Shown here: positions 1-7,983 of the stretch, in pieces | Layout of the letters: the number at the start of each line of letters is the position of its first letter | Numbering within the stretch: position 1 is the stretch's first letter | Assembly (NCBI RefSeq): GCF_025961205.1 | Contig: NZ_JAOQNH010000001.1 | Span: 248,001-312,000, forward strand | Reading direction: 5' to 3' | Length of the DNA stretch: 64,000 bases | Origin: Azospirillum fermentarium | Lineage (GTDB): Bacteria > Pseudomonadota > Alphaproteobacteria > Azospirillales > Azospirillaceae | Notes under the pieces: generated by a model | Databases searched by the model: none | The model's input: the letters and a program-made list of their open reading frames with translations, nothing else | What the model was told of the DNA's origin: nothing | Translations under genes and position numbers: made by a program

Positions 1-1
1 C

Positions 2-1294
2 ACGGGCGGCATCTGGTTCGGGTGGAGCGGGACGGTGGTGGATGGCGACACGCCACAGACCCCGGCGTCAGCGGTCCACGGGCGGCTGACCTATACCATG
101 CTCGATCTCGGGCGGCGGGATTTCGAGGAATACTACAACGGCTTCGCCAACCAGACCCTGTGGCCGCTGTTCCACTTCCGCCCCGGCCTGACCAGCATCA
201 GCCGCCGCAACCGCGCGGGGTACGAGCGGGTCAACGGCTTCTTCGCCGCGGTGCTGGCCCCGATGCTGAAGCCCGACGACATGGTGTGGGTCCACGACTA
301 TCACCTGATCCCCTGCGGGCGGAAACTGCGGGCGCTGGGGTGCCGGCAGCGCATGGGCTTCTTCCTCCACACCCCCTTCCCGGCGCCGGAGGTGCTGAAG
401 ATCCTGCCCAACCACCGCGATCTTGTGGAGGATCTGTGCGCCTATGACGTGGTGGGCTTCCACACGGCGGCGGACCTGCGCTGCTTCGTCAATTACGTGC
501 TGCTGGACGCGGGCGGAATGGTGGACCCGCACCCCGACGGCGGGGTGGTGGTGCGGGCCTTCGGGCGCACGCTGCTGGCGCGGGCCTTCCCCATCTCCAT
601 CGACACCGCGGCACTGGAGCGGACGGCGGAGACCAACGCCCGGTCCCGCCACGCCGAGCGGCTGCGGGAAAGCCTGGTGGGGCGGCGGCTGATCATCGGG
701 GTGGACCGGCTGGATTATTCCAAGGGCCTGCCCCAGCGGTTCGAGGCGTTCGAAGCGTTCCTGGAAAGCTACCCCGAGCACCGCAACCGCGTTTCCTTCC
801 TGCAGATCGCCCCCCCGACGCGGGAGGAGGTGCCCGAATACATCACGCTGCGGCGGGAGCTGTCGGAAAAGGCCGGGCGGGTCAATGGGCGTTTCGCCGA
901 ATTCGACTGGGTGCCCATCCGCTATCTGAACAAGAGCTTCGGCCAGCGGGTGCTGGCGGGATTCCACCGGCAGGCGGCGGTGGGGCTGGTCACCCCCATG
1001 CGCGACGGCATGAATCTGGTGGCAAAGGAATATGTGGCCTGCCAGAATCCCCAGGATCCCGGGGTGCTGGTGCTGTCGGAATTCGCCGGCGCCGCCCAGG
1101 AACTGACCGAGGCGCTGATCGTCAACCCGTATGAGGTGGAAGGCGTGGCCGACGCCCTGCAGCGGGCGCTGACCATGCCGGTGGAGGAACGGCGGGAACG
1201 TCACGCCGCCCTGATAGCCACCCTGCGGCGCAACGACATCGGCGCGTGGCGGGAAACCTATGTCAGAGCGCTGACCAAGGCGCCCTATCAGTGA
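2..1294 (+). CDS. otsA: alpha,alpha-trehalose-phosphate synthase, 5' end missing
   Basis: Glycosyltransferase family 20 enzyme that joins UDP-glucose (or a related donor) and glucose-6-phosphate to make trehalose-6-phosphate in the cytoplasm. The reading frame is open to the window edge and begins inside the conserved N-terminal GG-IWFGWSG segment, so perhaps 30-50 residues lie upstream; the GTG at 35 is internal. Visible family landmarks are [18 protein letters not shown], the [12 protein letters not shown] donor loop, and [16 protein letters not shown] with VLSEFAGAA near the end. The 430 visible residues fit the usual 460-500. The glucokinase gene follows after 10 bases, so the two are probably co-transcribed; an otsB phosphatase may lie upstream, outside the window. 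Function is secure, substrate donor not determined. Confidence 0.95.
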   Translation, partial: TGGIWFGWSGTVVDGDTPQTPASAVHGRLTYTMLDLGRRDFEEYYNGFANQTLWPLFHFRPGLTSISRRNRAGYERVNGFFAAVLAPMLKPDDMVWVHDYHLIPCGRKLRALGCRQRMGFFLHTPFPAPEVLKILPNHRDLVEDLCAYDVVGFHTAADLRCFVNYVLLDAGGMVDPHPDGGVVVRAFGRTLLARAFPISIDTAALERTAETNARSRHAERLRESLVGRRLIIGVDRLDYSKGLPQRFEAFEAFLESYPEHRNRVSFLQIAPPTREEVPEYITLRRELSEKAGRVNGRFAEFDWVPIRYLNKSFGQRVLAGFHRQAAVGLVTPMRDGMNLVAKEYVACQNPQDPGVLVLSEFAGAAQELTEALIVNPYEVEGVADALQRALTMPVEERRERHAALIATLRRNDIGAWRETYVRALTKAPYQ

Positions 1295-1304
1295 GCGGAG
1301 GACC

Positions 1305-2348
1305 ATGAGCGGCCTGACGACCCATACCCCCGGCCCCCCCCCTTACGCCCTGGTGGCCGACATCGGCGGCACCAATGCCCGCTTCGGGCTGATGGACGGG
1401 GCCGGGCTGCACCATTCGCGGATCTATCCCACCGCCGCCTTTCCCTCGCTGGAGGCGGCGGCGGCGGCCTATCTGGACGATTGCGGCAGCACCTGCCCCG
1501 TGCGGCCGCGCCAGGGGGCGTTCTGCGTTGCCGGGCCGGTGACGGGGGACGAGGTGTCGCTGACCAACGTGACGCCGCCCTGGCGCTTTTCCATCGACGG
1601 GGTGCGGCGCACGCTGGGGCTCGACCGGCTGGTGGTGCTGAACGACTTCACGGCCGCCGCCCTGTCGGTGCCGCGCCTGGGACCGGACGATGTGTTCCAG
1701 GTGGGCGGCGGCGATCCGGTGCGGGGGGCCGCGGTGGCGGTGCTGGGACCCGGCAGCGGGCTGGGGGTGTCGGGGCTGGTGCCCGGCCCGGCGGGCTGGA
1801 TCCCGCTGGCCAGCGAGGGCGGCCACGCCACCCTGCCGGCGGCGGACGAACGGGAAAGTGCCGTGCTGGCCCGCATCCGCGCCGAAAAGGGCAGCGAGAG
1901 CGGGCACGTGTCGGCGGAACGCGCCCTGTCGGGTCCGGGGCTGGTCAACCTCTACACGGCGCTGTGCCAGTGTGCCGGGCGGGCGCCGGACAAGGACACG
2001 CCCGCGGCGGTGACCGCCGCGGCGGCGGACGCCAGCGACCCGCTGTGCGCAGAAGCGGTGGACATGTTCTGTTCGCTGCTGGGCACGGTGGCCGGCAATC
2101 TGGCGCTGATCCTGGGGGCGCGCGGCGGCGTCTATATCGCCGGGGGCATCGTGCCCCGCCTGGGGCGGGAGGCGCTGGCCCGCTCCCCCTTCCGCACCCG
2201 ATTCGAAGCGAAAGGGCGCATGAGCGCCTATCTTGCCCCCGTTCCGGTGTACGTCATCACCCATCCCCTGCCCGCCTTTCTGGGTCTGGCGGAGGCGCTG
2301 GGGCTGGAACGGGTTGCGGCAACGGTGGGCGTCCCAGACAAAACTTGA
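1305..2348 (+). CDS. glk: glucokinase
   Basis: ATP-dependent glucokinase of the bacterial Glk family, making glucose-6-phosphate in the cytoplasm; this is also the acceptor for the OtsA product upstream. The protein has 347 residues, slightly longer than the usual 320-340. Near the N-terminus LVADIGGTNARFGL is the phosphate-binding signature that separates this family from ROK kinases. Further on are VLNDFTAAALSV (catalytic Asp region), the glycine-rich GPGSGLGVSG, the SEGGHATLP segment and IAGGIVPRLG. The ATG at 1305 is preceded by a GGAGG-type ribosome site lying over the otsA stop codon. The stop codon lies inside a candidate promoter for the following rpmG gene. Confidence 0.95.
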   Translation: MSGLTTHTPGPPPYALVADIGGTNARFGLMDGAGLHHSRIYPTAAFPSLEAAAAAYLDDCGSTCPVRPRQGAFCVAGPVTGDEVSLTNVTPPWRFSIDGVRRTLGLDRLVVLNDFTAAALSVPRLGPDDVFQVGGGDPVRGAAVAVLGPGSGLGVSGLVPGPAGWIPLASEGGHATLPAADERESAVLARIRAEKGSESGHVSAERALSGPGLVNLYTALCQCAGRAPDKDTPAAVTAAAADASDPLCAEAVDMFCSLLGTVAGNLALILGARGGVYIAGGIVPRLGREALARSPFRTRFEAKGRMSAYLAPVPVYVITHPLPAFLGLAEALGLERVAATVGVPDKT

Positions 2349-2372
2349 CATTCGGGGGTAGCGGGGTATCTT
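2345..2372 (+). promoter_or_regulatory. candidate sigma70-type promoter for rpmG
   Basis: A perfect TTGACA (2345-2350) is followed after 16 bases by TATCTT (2367-2372). It overlaps the last codons of glk and lies about 75 bases before the L33 start codon. Assignment rests on the hexamers and position only. Confidence 0.55.
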
Positions 2373-2447
2373 CGCCGCTCACGTCGCCGCCCCGCAGGGC
2401 CGGCGGGATACGGGATGTTTGTCGGTACCTAGACCGGGATCAGGATC

Positions 2448-2615
2448 ATGGCCAAGCAGAACACCGTCCTCATTAAGCTGGTGAGCACGGCTGACACGGG
2501 TTTCTTTTATGTGAAGAAGAAGAACCCCAAGAAGACCACCGAAAAGCTGTCGTTCCGCAAGTACGACCCGGTGGCGCGCAAGCACGTCGAGTTCAAGGAA
2601 GCCAAGATTAAGTAA
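2448..2615 (+). CDS. rpmG: 50S ribosomal protein L33
   Basis: A 55-residue basic protein starting [20 protein letters not shown] and ending in KEAKIK, which is the full usual length of L33 of the large ribosomal subunit. The [20 protein letters not shown] core is characteristic. No CxxC pairs are present, so this is the zinc-independent form. An AGGA ribosome site lies a few bases before the ATG. The gene stands alone between its own TTGACA promoter and a hairpin terminator. Confidence 0.96.
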   Translation: MAKQNTVLIKLVSTADTGFFYVKKKNPKKTTEKLSFRKYDPVARKHVEFKEAKIK

Positions 2616-2656
2616 GGCTCCCGGACCTGCCGAACGGCTGCGAAGCCGAAAACGAG

Positions 2657-2682
2657 AAGGCCGCCCCACCGGGCGGCCTTTC
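2657..2682 (+). terminator. rho-independent terminator after rpmG
   Basis: Arms AAGGCCGCC and GGGCGGCCTT pair around a CCACC-type loop and end in a short T run. It sits 42 bases after the L33 stop. It may also serve the convergent cyclic-di-GMP gene. Confidence 0.75.
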
Positions 2683-2765
2683 GTGTGTCTGCTTTCGTGT
2701 GCCTGGGGTCTTTGTTCTGGGGTCTGCGTGGGAGGATCCGTGCTGCGGCTCCAGGGTGGCAGGCC

Positions 2766-5588
2766 CTATTCCGCCGCCACCGACGCCCGTCCGCGCAGGA
2801 AACGCGCCACCTCGTCGGGCGGCAGGGGACGGCTGTAGACATAGCCCTGGGCCGCGTGGCAGCCCTCGGTGCGCAGCAGGCCCAATTGCTGGTCCGTCTC
2901 CACCCCTTCGGCGATGATGGTCAGGTTCAGGCTCTTGCCCAGGCTGATGATGGCGCGGACGATGGCGGCGTTGTGCGGGTCGCTGCCCAGCTCGCCGACG
3001 AAGGAGCGGTCGATCTTCAGCGTGTCCACGGGGAAGCGCTGAAGGTAGCTGAGGCTGGAATAGCCGGTGCCGAAATCGTCGATCGACACCTTGACGCCGA
3101 TGGTCTTCAGCGCGCGCAGGATGCGGGTGGCGGTTTCCAGATTGTGGATCAGCGCCCCCTCGGTCACCTCGATCTCCAGGCAGCCGGCGGGCAGGCCGTG
3201 GCGGGCCAGCACCGCTTCCACCTGATCGGGAAGGTCGGGGGTGCGGAACTGCAGGGCCGAGATGTTGACGGCCACCCTCTGGACCGTGATGCCGCTGTTC
3301 TGCCACTGCTTCATCTGGCGGCAGGCTTCGTCCATCACCCATTGGCTGATGGCGGTGATCTGGCCGCTTTCCTCGGCGATGGGGATGAAGCGGTTGGGCG
3401 GCACCATGCCCAGGTCGGGGTGCGCCCAGCGGATCAGCCCTTCCAGCCCGATCACCCCACCGGTGGCGATGTCGATCTGCGGCTGGTAGTGCAGGCGGAA
3501 TTCGCCCAGGTCGAGCGCCCGGCGGATGCTGGCCTCCACCGTCAGCCGCTCGTTCAGCTGCACGTCCAGCGCGTTGGTGAAGAAGCGGAAGGCGCGGCGG
3601 CCCGCCGATTTCGCCTGATAGAGGGCGGCATCGGCGTTCTTGATCAGCCGCTCGCCGTCGTCCCCGTCCTCGGGGAACATGCTGATGCCGATGGAGGGAG
3701 AGATGCTGAACTCCCGCCCCTTGATGCGCATGGGGGCGTTCAGCCGCTCGATGATCTGGCCGGCGACGGTGGCGACGTCCTTCGCCTCGCCCGCGTCGGT
3801 CAGGACCACGACGAACTCGTCGCCGCCGTGGCGGGCCACGGTGTCGGATTCGCGCACGGATTCGCGCAGCCGCTCCGCCACCTCCTTCAGCACGTCGTCG
3901 CCCACCGTGTGGCCCAGGCTGTCGTTGATGACCTTGAAATGGTCGAGGTCGAGGAACAGCACGGCGATGGTGGTTTCCGTCCGCCGCGCCAGGGCGATGG
4001 CGTGGGTCAGGCGGTCGGCCAGCAGGGTGCGGTTGGGCAGCGCCGTCAGCGCGTCGAAATGGGCCAGGTAATGGACCTGATCCTCCGCCGCCTTGCGCTC
4101 GCTCACATCGTCGATGAAGCCCAGGACGAAGAGGAAGTCCGGCCCGTTGAAGATGGGCTGGAAGTGGGCGTGATAGAACCCCTGCCGCCCGCCCAGCGTG
4201 GAGACGTACGGGGTCTCGATCTCCGACGGCTCGCCGCCCAGCGCGCGTTCCACCGCGAAGGTGAAGGAGCGGTCCTTGGCGTCGGTCAGCATGTTGAAGC
4301 CGATGATGGCGTCGGCGGGCACCCCCATGTACTGCCCCATCACGGGGTTGCAGTCGATGACCCGGCCCTCGGCGTCCAGGATGCAGATGCCGACGGGGGC
4401 CTGGGTGAAGAACTGGTGCAGTTCGGATTCCCGCCGCCGCAGGGATTCCGTCATCTCGGCCGCCAGCTTGGCCGCGCGGGCGCGGTTGCTGGACAGGCTC
4501 CACGCCATGGCGAACACCAGCAGGCTGATGATGGCGCCGGCCCCCAGGATCAGGCCGGGCTTGTCGTTGTGCAGGGCGGCCTCGAACCCCGGCGTGGAAT
4601 AATAGGCGATGGTCCAGATGCGGTCCTGGAACGGCACCTGCCGCAGCACGCGGTGCAGCGGCTCGCGCGGGGTGTCGGCGTTGCTGCGGTACATCTCGTG
4701 ATCGTCACCGGTCTCGGTGCCGTCGTAGATGGTCAGGCCGATGTCGCCGAAATCGTTGCCGAGGATGCCCTCCACCAGCGGGTACACCCGGAAGGGCGCC
4801 AGAACGGTGCCGGTCAGGGCGGCCCGCCGCTCTTCCACCGTGGTCTGGGGCCGCGACGCGTCATAGGTGGGGAAATACATGATGAACGCCGGCTGGGGAT
4901 CGCGGTGCTCATCGATCTTGAGGATCAGGCGCGGGGTGATGGCCGGCTGCCCGGTTTCGACGGCGTGCCGGATGGTGGCCCGCCGCACCGGCTCGCTCAG
5001 CATGTCATAGCCCAGCGCCGCGCGGTTCAGCGCGTTGAACGGGGCGGCATAGATGTTGATCAGGTATTCCGGCCGCACCCCCGGCGGGCGCACGGCGAAT
5101 TCGGGCACGCCGTCGGCGCGCATCTCGTCCACCAGATCGTCCAGCGTGGGCTGGGGAACGGCGCGGGCATAGGCCACCGCCGGAATGCCGGGATAGAAAC
5201 GGTCCAGTTCCAGCCCGCGGATGAAGTTTTCCCATTCGCTCCGCGTCACGGTGCCCGACGCCTTGAACAGCGCGGACGCGGCGCGCAGCACTTGCGCGTA
5301 GGAGCGCATGCGGTCTTGAATGCTGGCGTGCACCTCGCTGACGCGGCTGGCGAACCGTTCCGACGATTCCCGCTGGACCACGCCGGAGGTCATCCACCAG
5401 ATGGTCAGGGTCGCGGCAAACGACAGCACCAGCACGGCCCATGCCATGCGGCGGCCACCGTGTTCACCCCGTTCCGCCGCACCGGCCCCCTGGGCGCGGA
5501 AGGCCAGATCGGAAAAGATTCGCCGTTCCCTGGATGGCATGTCGGCTTTTCGGACCATATGGGTTGATCGACTTTTCCTATCGGGCAA
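2766..5588 (-). CDS. CHASE-PAS-GGDEF-EAL cyclic-di-GMP signalling protein
   Basis: A 940-residue inner-membrane protein that probably makes and/or breaks cyclic-di-GMP in response to a periplasmic ligand. Order: a transmembrane segment at about 48-70, a periplasmic CHASE-type sensor at about 80-340, a second transmembrane segment near 350-375, a PAS domain at about 395-510, a GGDEF domain at about 520-680 and an EAL domain to the end. The diguanylate cyclase site is intact (GGDEF at 588-592), and RESD five residues before it is an inhibitory I-site. The EAL domain keeps E716 in an EGLIRW version of the motif, DFGTGYSS and IIAEGVET, so phosphodiesterase activity is plausible. In-frame ATG codons at about residues 11 and 17 are alternative starts. 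The upstream region (5589-5806) holds a direct repeat of ATCATAAC at 5655 and 5664. The net direction of activity cannot be read from sequence. Confidence 0.93.
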   Translation of the reverse strand: MPDRKSRSTHMVRKADMPSRERRIFSDLAFRAQGAGAAERGEHGGRRMAWAVLVLSFAATLTIWWMTSGVVQRESSERFASRVSEVHASIQDRMRSYAQVLRAASALFKASGTVTRSEWENFIRGLELDRFYPGIPAVAYARAVPQPTLDDLVDEMRADGVPEFAVRPPGVRPEYLINIYAAPFNALNRAALGYDMLSEPVRRATIRHAVETGQPAITPRLILKIDEHRDPQPAFIMYFPTYDASRPQTTVEERRAALTGTVLAPFRVYPLVEGILGNDFGDIGLTIYDGTETGDDHEMYRSNADTPREPLHRVLRQVPFQDRIWTIAYYSTPGFEAALHNDKPGLILGAGAIISLLVFAMAWSLSSNRARAAKLAAEMTESLRRRESELHQFFTQAPVGICILDAEGRVIDCNPVMGQYMGVPADAIIGFNMLTDAKDRSFTFAVERALGGEPSEIETPYVSTLGGRQGFYHAHFQPIFNGPDFLFVLGFIDDVSERKAAEDQVHYLAHFDALTALPNRTLLADRLTHAIALARRTETTIAVLFLDLDHFKVINDSLGHTVGDDVLKEVAERLRESVRESDTVARHGGDEFVVVLTDAGEAKDVATVAGQIIERLNAPMRIKGREFSISPSIGISMFPEDGDDGERLIKNADAALYQAKSAGRRAFRFFTNALDVQLNERLTVEASIRRALDLGEFRLHYQPQIDIATGGVIGLEGLIRWAHPDLGMVPPNRFIPIAEESGQITAISQWVMDEACRQMKQWQNSGITVQRVAVNISALQFRTPDLPDQVEAVLARHGLPAGCLEIEVTEGALIHNLETATRILRALKTIGVKVSIDDFGTGYSSLSYLQRFPVDTLKIDRSFVGELGSDPHNAAIVRAIISLGKSLNLTIIAEGVETDQQLGLLRTEGCHAAQGYVYSRPLPPDEVARFLRGRASVAAE

Positions 5589-5806
5589 CCATCCGACGAT
5601 GGCGCCACAAAGGTCAATGAATCATTTCACAGCCGATCGGTTCTTAACCACGTCATCATAACGATCATAACACTGCCCCATGCGTTTTCCGGCGCGGCCG
5701 GGCATGCCCGCGGTGCTCCGCCCCGGAAGGAGACTGACCAGAACGGGAAAAGCACGCCCCGTATCCTACTACCGAATAGCCAAGCTTAACACAGGATGTA
5801 TGAGAG

Positions 5807-6322
5807 ATGGTGGAGACGTTAAGCCGCACACTGCGCATTCCCGTCGGCATCGTGATGGAGCGGCGGCCCGGCTCCACCCCCTGGCAGGACACGGTGTGGC
5901 GCCCGGTGGATGTCATTCCCGGCGCCGGCCCGGCGGACCGGGACTGGCATTTCCTGTACGGCGGCGACGGCTGGTCGCGCCATCACGCCGCCACGCTGGA
6001 CCTGGAGCTGTTCCACACCGATACCGACGGCTATCACGTCAACCTGTCCCAGACGCCGCCGCGGGTGTGGGTGGCGCTGCGCCCGTCGGAGGAGGACGGA
6101 CGGCCCCAGCCGTTCTTCATCACCGCCAGCGCGTTCGAGGCCGAAGCCTATCAGGTCGGCGGCTCCGACACGGTGGAGCCGGTGCCCATGCCCCCCGCCC
6201 TGGTGGCGCTGGTCGCCGATTTCGTGGGCCAGCACCATGTGGACCGCCCCTTCGTCAAACGCGAACGCCAGCCCCACACCGACGGCCGCCGCGGCGGACG
6301 GCGGCGGGACCATGGGGAATAG
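5807..6322 (+). CDS. DUF3305 domain protein
   Basis: A 171-residue soluble protein of the DUF3305 family, which is regularly found beside respiratory formate dehydrogenase genes and is paired with DUF3306. The sequence has a compact core (TLRIPVGIVMERRPG, then WHFLYGGDGWSRHHAATLDLELFHTDTD broken across the family core) and a basic, low-complexity tail rich in Arg and Gly. Its biochemical role is unknown; genomic association suggests assembly or maturation of the dehydrogenase. It starts at ATG 5807 and ends 18 bases before the DUF3306 gene, so the two form a unit. Confidence 0.85.
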   Translation: MVETLSRTLRIPVGIVMERRPGSTPWQDTVWRPVDVIPGAGPADRDWHFLYGGDGWSRHHAATLDLELFHTDTDGYHVNLSQTPPRVWVALRPSEEDGRPQPFFITASAFEAEAYQVGGSDTVEPVPMPPALVALVADFVGQHHVDRPFVKRERQPHTDGRRGGRRRDHGE

Positions 6323-6340
6323 ACCGGAAGGAACAGCATC

Positions 6341-6853
6341 ATGAGTGAGACGCGCGGCACGCCCGAACCCTTCCTGTCCCGCTGGTCGCGTCTGAAGCGC
6401 ACCGGGGAGACCACCGCCACCGCACCGGAGCCGGCCCCGGAGCCCCCCGCCCCCCTGCCGGAGCCGGACGCCGCCGCGCAAGCGCCAACCGCACCGCAGG
6501 AAACCGCCCCGCCGCCCGAACTGCCCCCCGTGGACAGCCTGACCGCGGAGTCGGACTTCACCCCCTTCCTGCGGGCCGAGGTGCCGGAGGATCTGCACCG
6601 GCAGGCGCTGCGGCGGCTGTGGACCTCCGATCCCGTCTACGCCAACGACGACGGGCTGAAGGACTACGCCGACGACTACAGCGGCCTGTTTTCCGGCAGC
6701 GGCGCCGTGCGCACCCTCTACCGCGCGGGGCAAGGCTTTCTCGACGCCGTGGACGAAGCAGCGGAGCAGGCGGAAAAAGACGCTCAAAAGTTGCAGGAGG
6801 CCGCGGAAAACACAGAGGAACCACCGCCGACCGATATGCGCGATAACGCATAA
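6341..6853 (+). CDS. DUF3306 domain protein
   Basis: A 170-residue acidic protein beginning with the FLSRWSRLKR segment that marks DUF3306. A Pro/Glu/Ala-rich linker spans about residues 30-65, followed by the conserved core (LTAESDFTPFL to SDPVYANDDGLKDYADDY). There is no signal peptide or membrane segment. Like DUF3305 just upstream, it is of unknown biochemical function but recurs with formate dehydrogenase loci. The gene ends 178 bases before the TorD-like chaperone, and a clear promoter lies in that gap, so the DUF3305-DUF3306 pair seems to be transcribed separately from the structural genes or read through into them. Confidence 0.85.
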   Translation: MSETRGTPEPFLSRWSRLKRTGETTATAPEPAPEPPAPLPEPDAAAQAPTAPQETAPPPELPPVDSLTAESDFTPFLRAEVPEDLHRQALRRLWTSDPVYANDDGLKDYADDYSGLFSGSGAVRTLYRAGQGFLDAVDEAAEQAEKDAQKLQEAAENTEEPPPTDMRDNA

Positions 6854-6900
6854 CGCTTTCAGATTATTGGCTTTTTTCCTCTCCAAAAGGGGTGGCGGCG

Positions 6901-6930
6901 TTGACAACCACCCCGCACCCGGCCTTTAAT
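6901..6930 (+). promoter_or_regulatory. candidate promoter of the formate dehydrogenase operon
   Basis: TTGACA at 6901-6906 and TTTAAT at 6925-6930 are separated by 18 bases, about 100 bases before the TorD-like start. It is the best -35/-10 pair in the gap and suits a housekeeping sigma factor. Confidence 0.6.
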
Positions 6931-7030
6931 GATTCGACGCTGCGGCGGTAAGACCCTGTAATTCAATCAGGTTTTCGCACCCGCAACAAAGCGCCGCCCC
7001 ATCACCGGCCCGGCAACAGGAGAGACACCC

Positions 7031-7690
7031 GTGGCACCGCACGGTGGCCTGGACATCACCGCACCGCCCCCTCCCGCCCCGGATCTGGCGGAGGAGGAGC
7101 GTTTGCGCGCCGAGGCTTATGGGTTGCTGGCCGGGCTGCTGGCCCGCCCTCCGGGGGCGGAGGTGCTGGCGGGACTGGCGGCCATCGGCGATGCCGGGGC
7201 CGGCAACGCGGAGGCGGCCAGCGCAACGCCGCTGGCCGCCGCCTTCGCCGCCCTGGGCCGGCGCGCGGCTCGGGCCGATGCGGCGGCGGTGCGGACCGAA
7301 TTCGACGCGCTGTTCATCGGGCTGAGTGGGGGCGAGCTGTCGCCCTATGCCTCGTACTACCGCACGGGCTTCCTGAACGAAAAGCCGCTGGCCGAGGTGC
7401 GCGCCGCCATGGCGCGGCTGGGCATCGCGCGGGCCGAAGACGTGCATGAGCCGGAGGACCACATCGCCGCCCTGTGCGAGATGATGGCCGGGCTGATCGC
7501 CGGGGCCTTCGGCGCACCGGCCCCGCTGGACCAGCAGCGGCGGTTCTTCGACGACCACATCGCCCCCTGGGCCGGACGCTTCTTCGCGGATCTGGAACGG
7601 GCCGGGGCGGCGGATTTCTATGCCGGCGTCGGCACCGTGGGCCGATGCTTCCTCGACATCGAAACCCAGGCGTTCGCGCTGCTGGACTGA
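7031..7690 (+). CDS. TorD/DmsD-family molybdoenzyme chaperone
   Basis: A 219-residue cytoplasmic helical protein of the TorD family. Such chaperones bind the TAT signal peptide of a molybdopterin enzyme and hold it back until the cofactor is inserted; here the client should be the alpha subunit encoded two genes downstream. Family features are the N-terminal RLRAEAYGLLAGLLARPP-like helix, EFDALFIGLSGGELSPYASYYRTG, and the EPEDHIAALCEMMAGL segment, which is the TorD hallmark E-P-x-DH motif. The GTG start at 7031 is supported by a GGAGA ribosome site six bases upstream. Assignment to the family is strong; the client is inferred from context. Confidence 0.9.
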   Translation: MAPHGGLDITAPPPPAPDLAEEERLRAEAYGLLAGLLARPPGAEVLAGLAAIGDAGAGNAEAASATPLAAAFAALGRRAARADAAAVRTEFDALFIGLSGGELSPYASYYRTGFLNEKPLAEVRAAMARLGIARAEDVHEPEDHIAALCEMMAGLIAGAFGAPAPLDQQRRFFDDHIAPWAGRFFADLERAGAADFYAGVGTVGRCFLDIETQAFALLD

Positions 7691-7746
7691 CCGCAAGGGA
7701 CGGCTCCGGGCAACGACCCCGCGGGCTTGTGCGAAGGGAAACGACC

Positions 7747-7965
7747 ATGACGACGACCAAGGACCAATCCAAGCCTGCGGAAAAACCGGCGATGGCGCGC
7801 CGCGACCTGTTCCGGCTGGGCGGGCTGGGGGCCGGCGCCCTGGGGGCCGCCGCCGTCGGCCTGACCGCCGCCGCCCCGGAGGCCGAAGCGGCCAAGCCCG
7901 CCGCCGCCACCGGCTACCGGGAAACCCCGCACATCCTCAAGGTCTATGAGCTGAGCCGGTTCTAA
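7747..7965 (+). CDS. small TAT-signal protein of the formate dehydrogenase region
   Basis: A 72-residue protein made almost entirely of a twin-arginine signal (ARRDLFRLGGLGAGALGAAA...) followed by a short tail ending ETPHILKVYELSRF. Such short TAT proteins are a named family found just upstream of formate dehydrogenase alpha subunits. The ATG at 7747 is chosen because it opens directly into the TAT motif and follows a GAAGGGAAACG ribosome site; the frame is open further upstream, overlapping the chaperone gene, but that part is shadow sequence. After cleavage only about 25 residues would remain, so it may act in assembly or as a small subunit; its function is unknown. Confidence 0.85.
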   Translation: MTTTKDQSKPAEKPAMARRDLFRLGGLGAGALGAAAVGLTAAAPEAEAAKPAAATGYRETPHILKVYELSRF

Positions 7966-7983
7966 ACGAAGGAGCCTCCCCCG

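Noticed and set aside
68..1306. Long open frame antisense to otsA
   Set aside because: High-GC shadow frame; the plus strand encodes a clear glycosyltransferase with all motifs.
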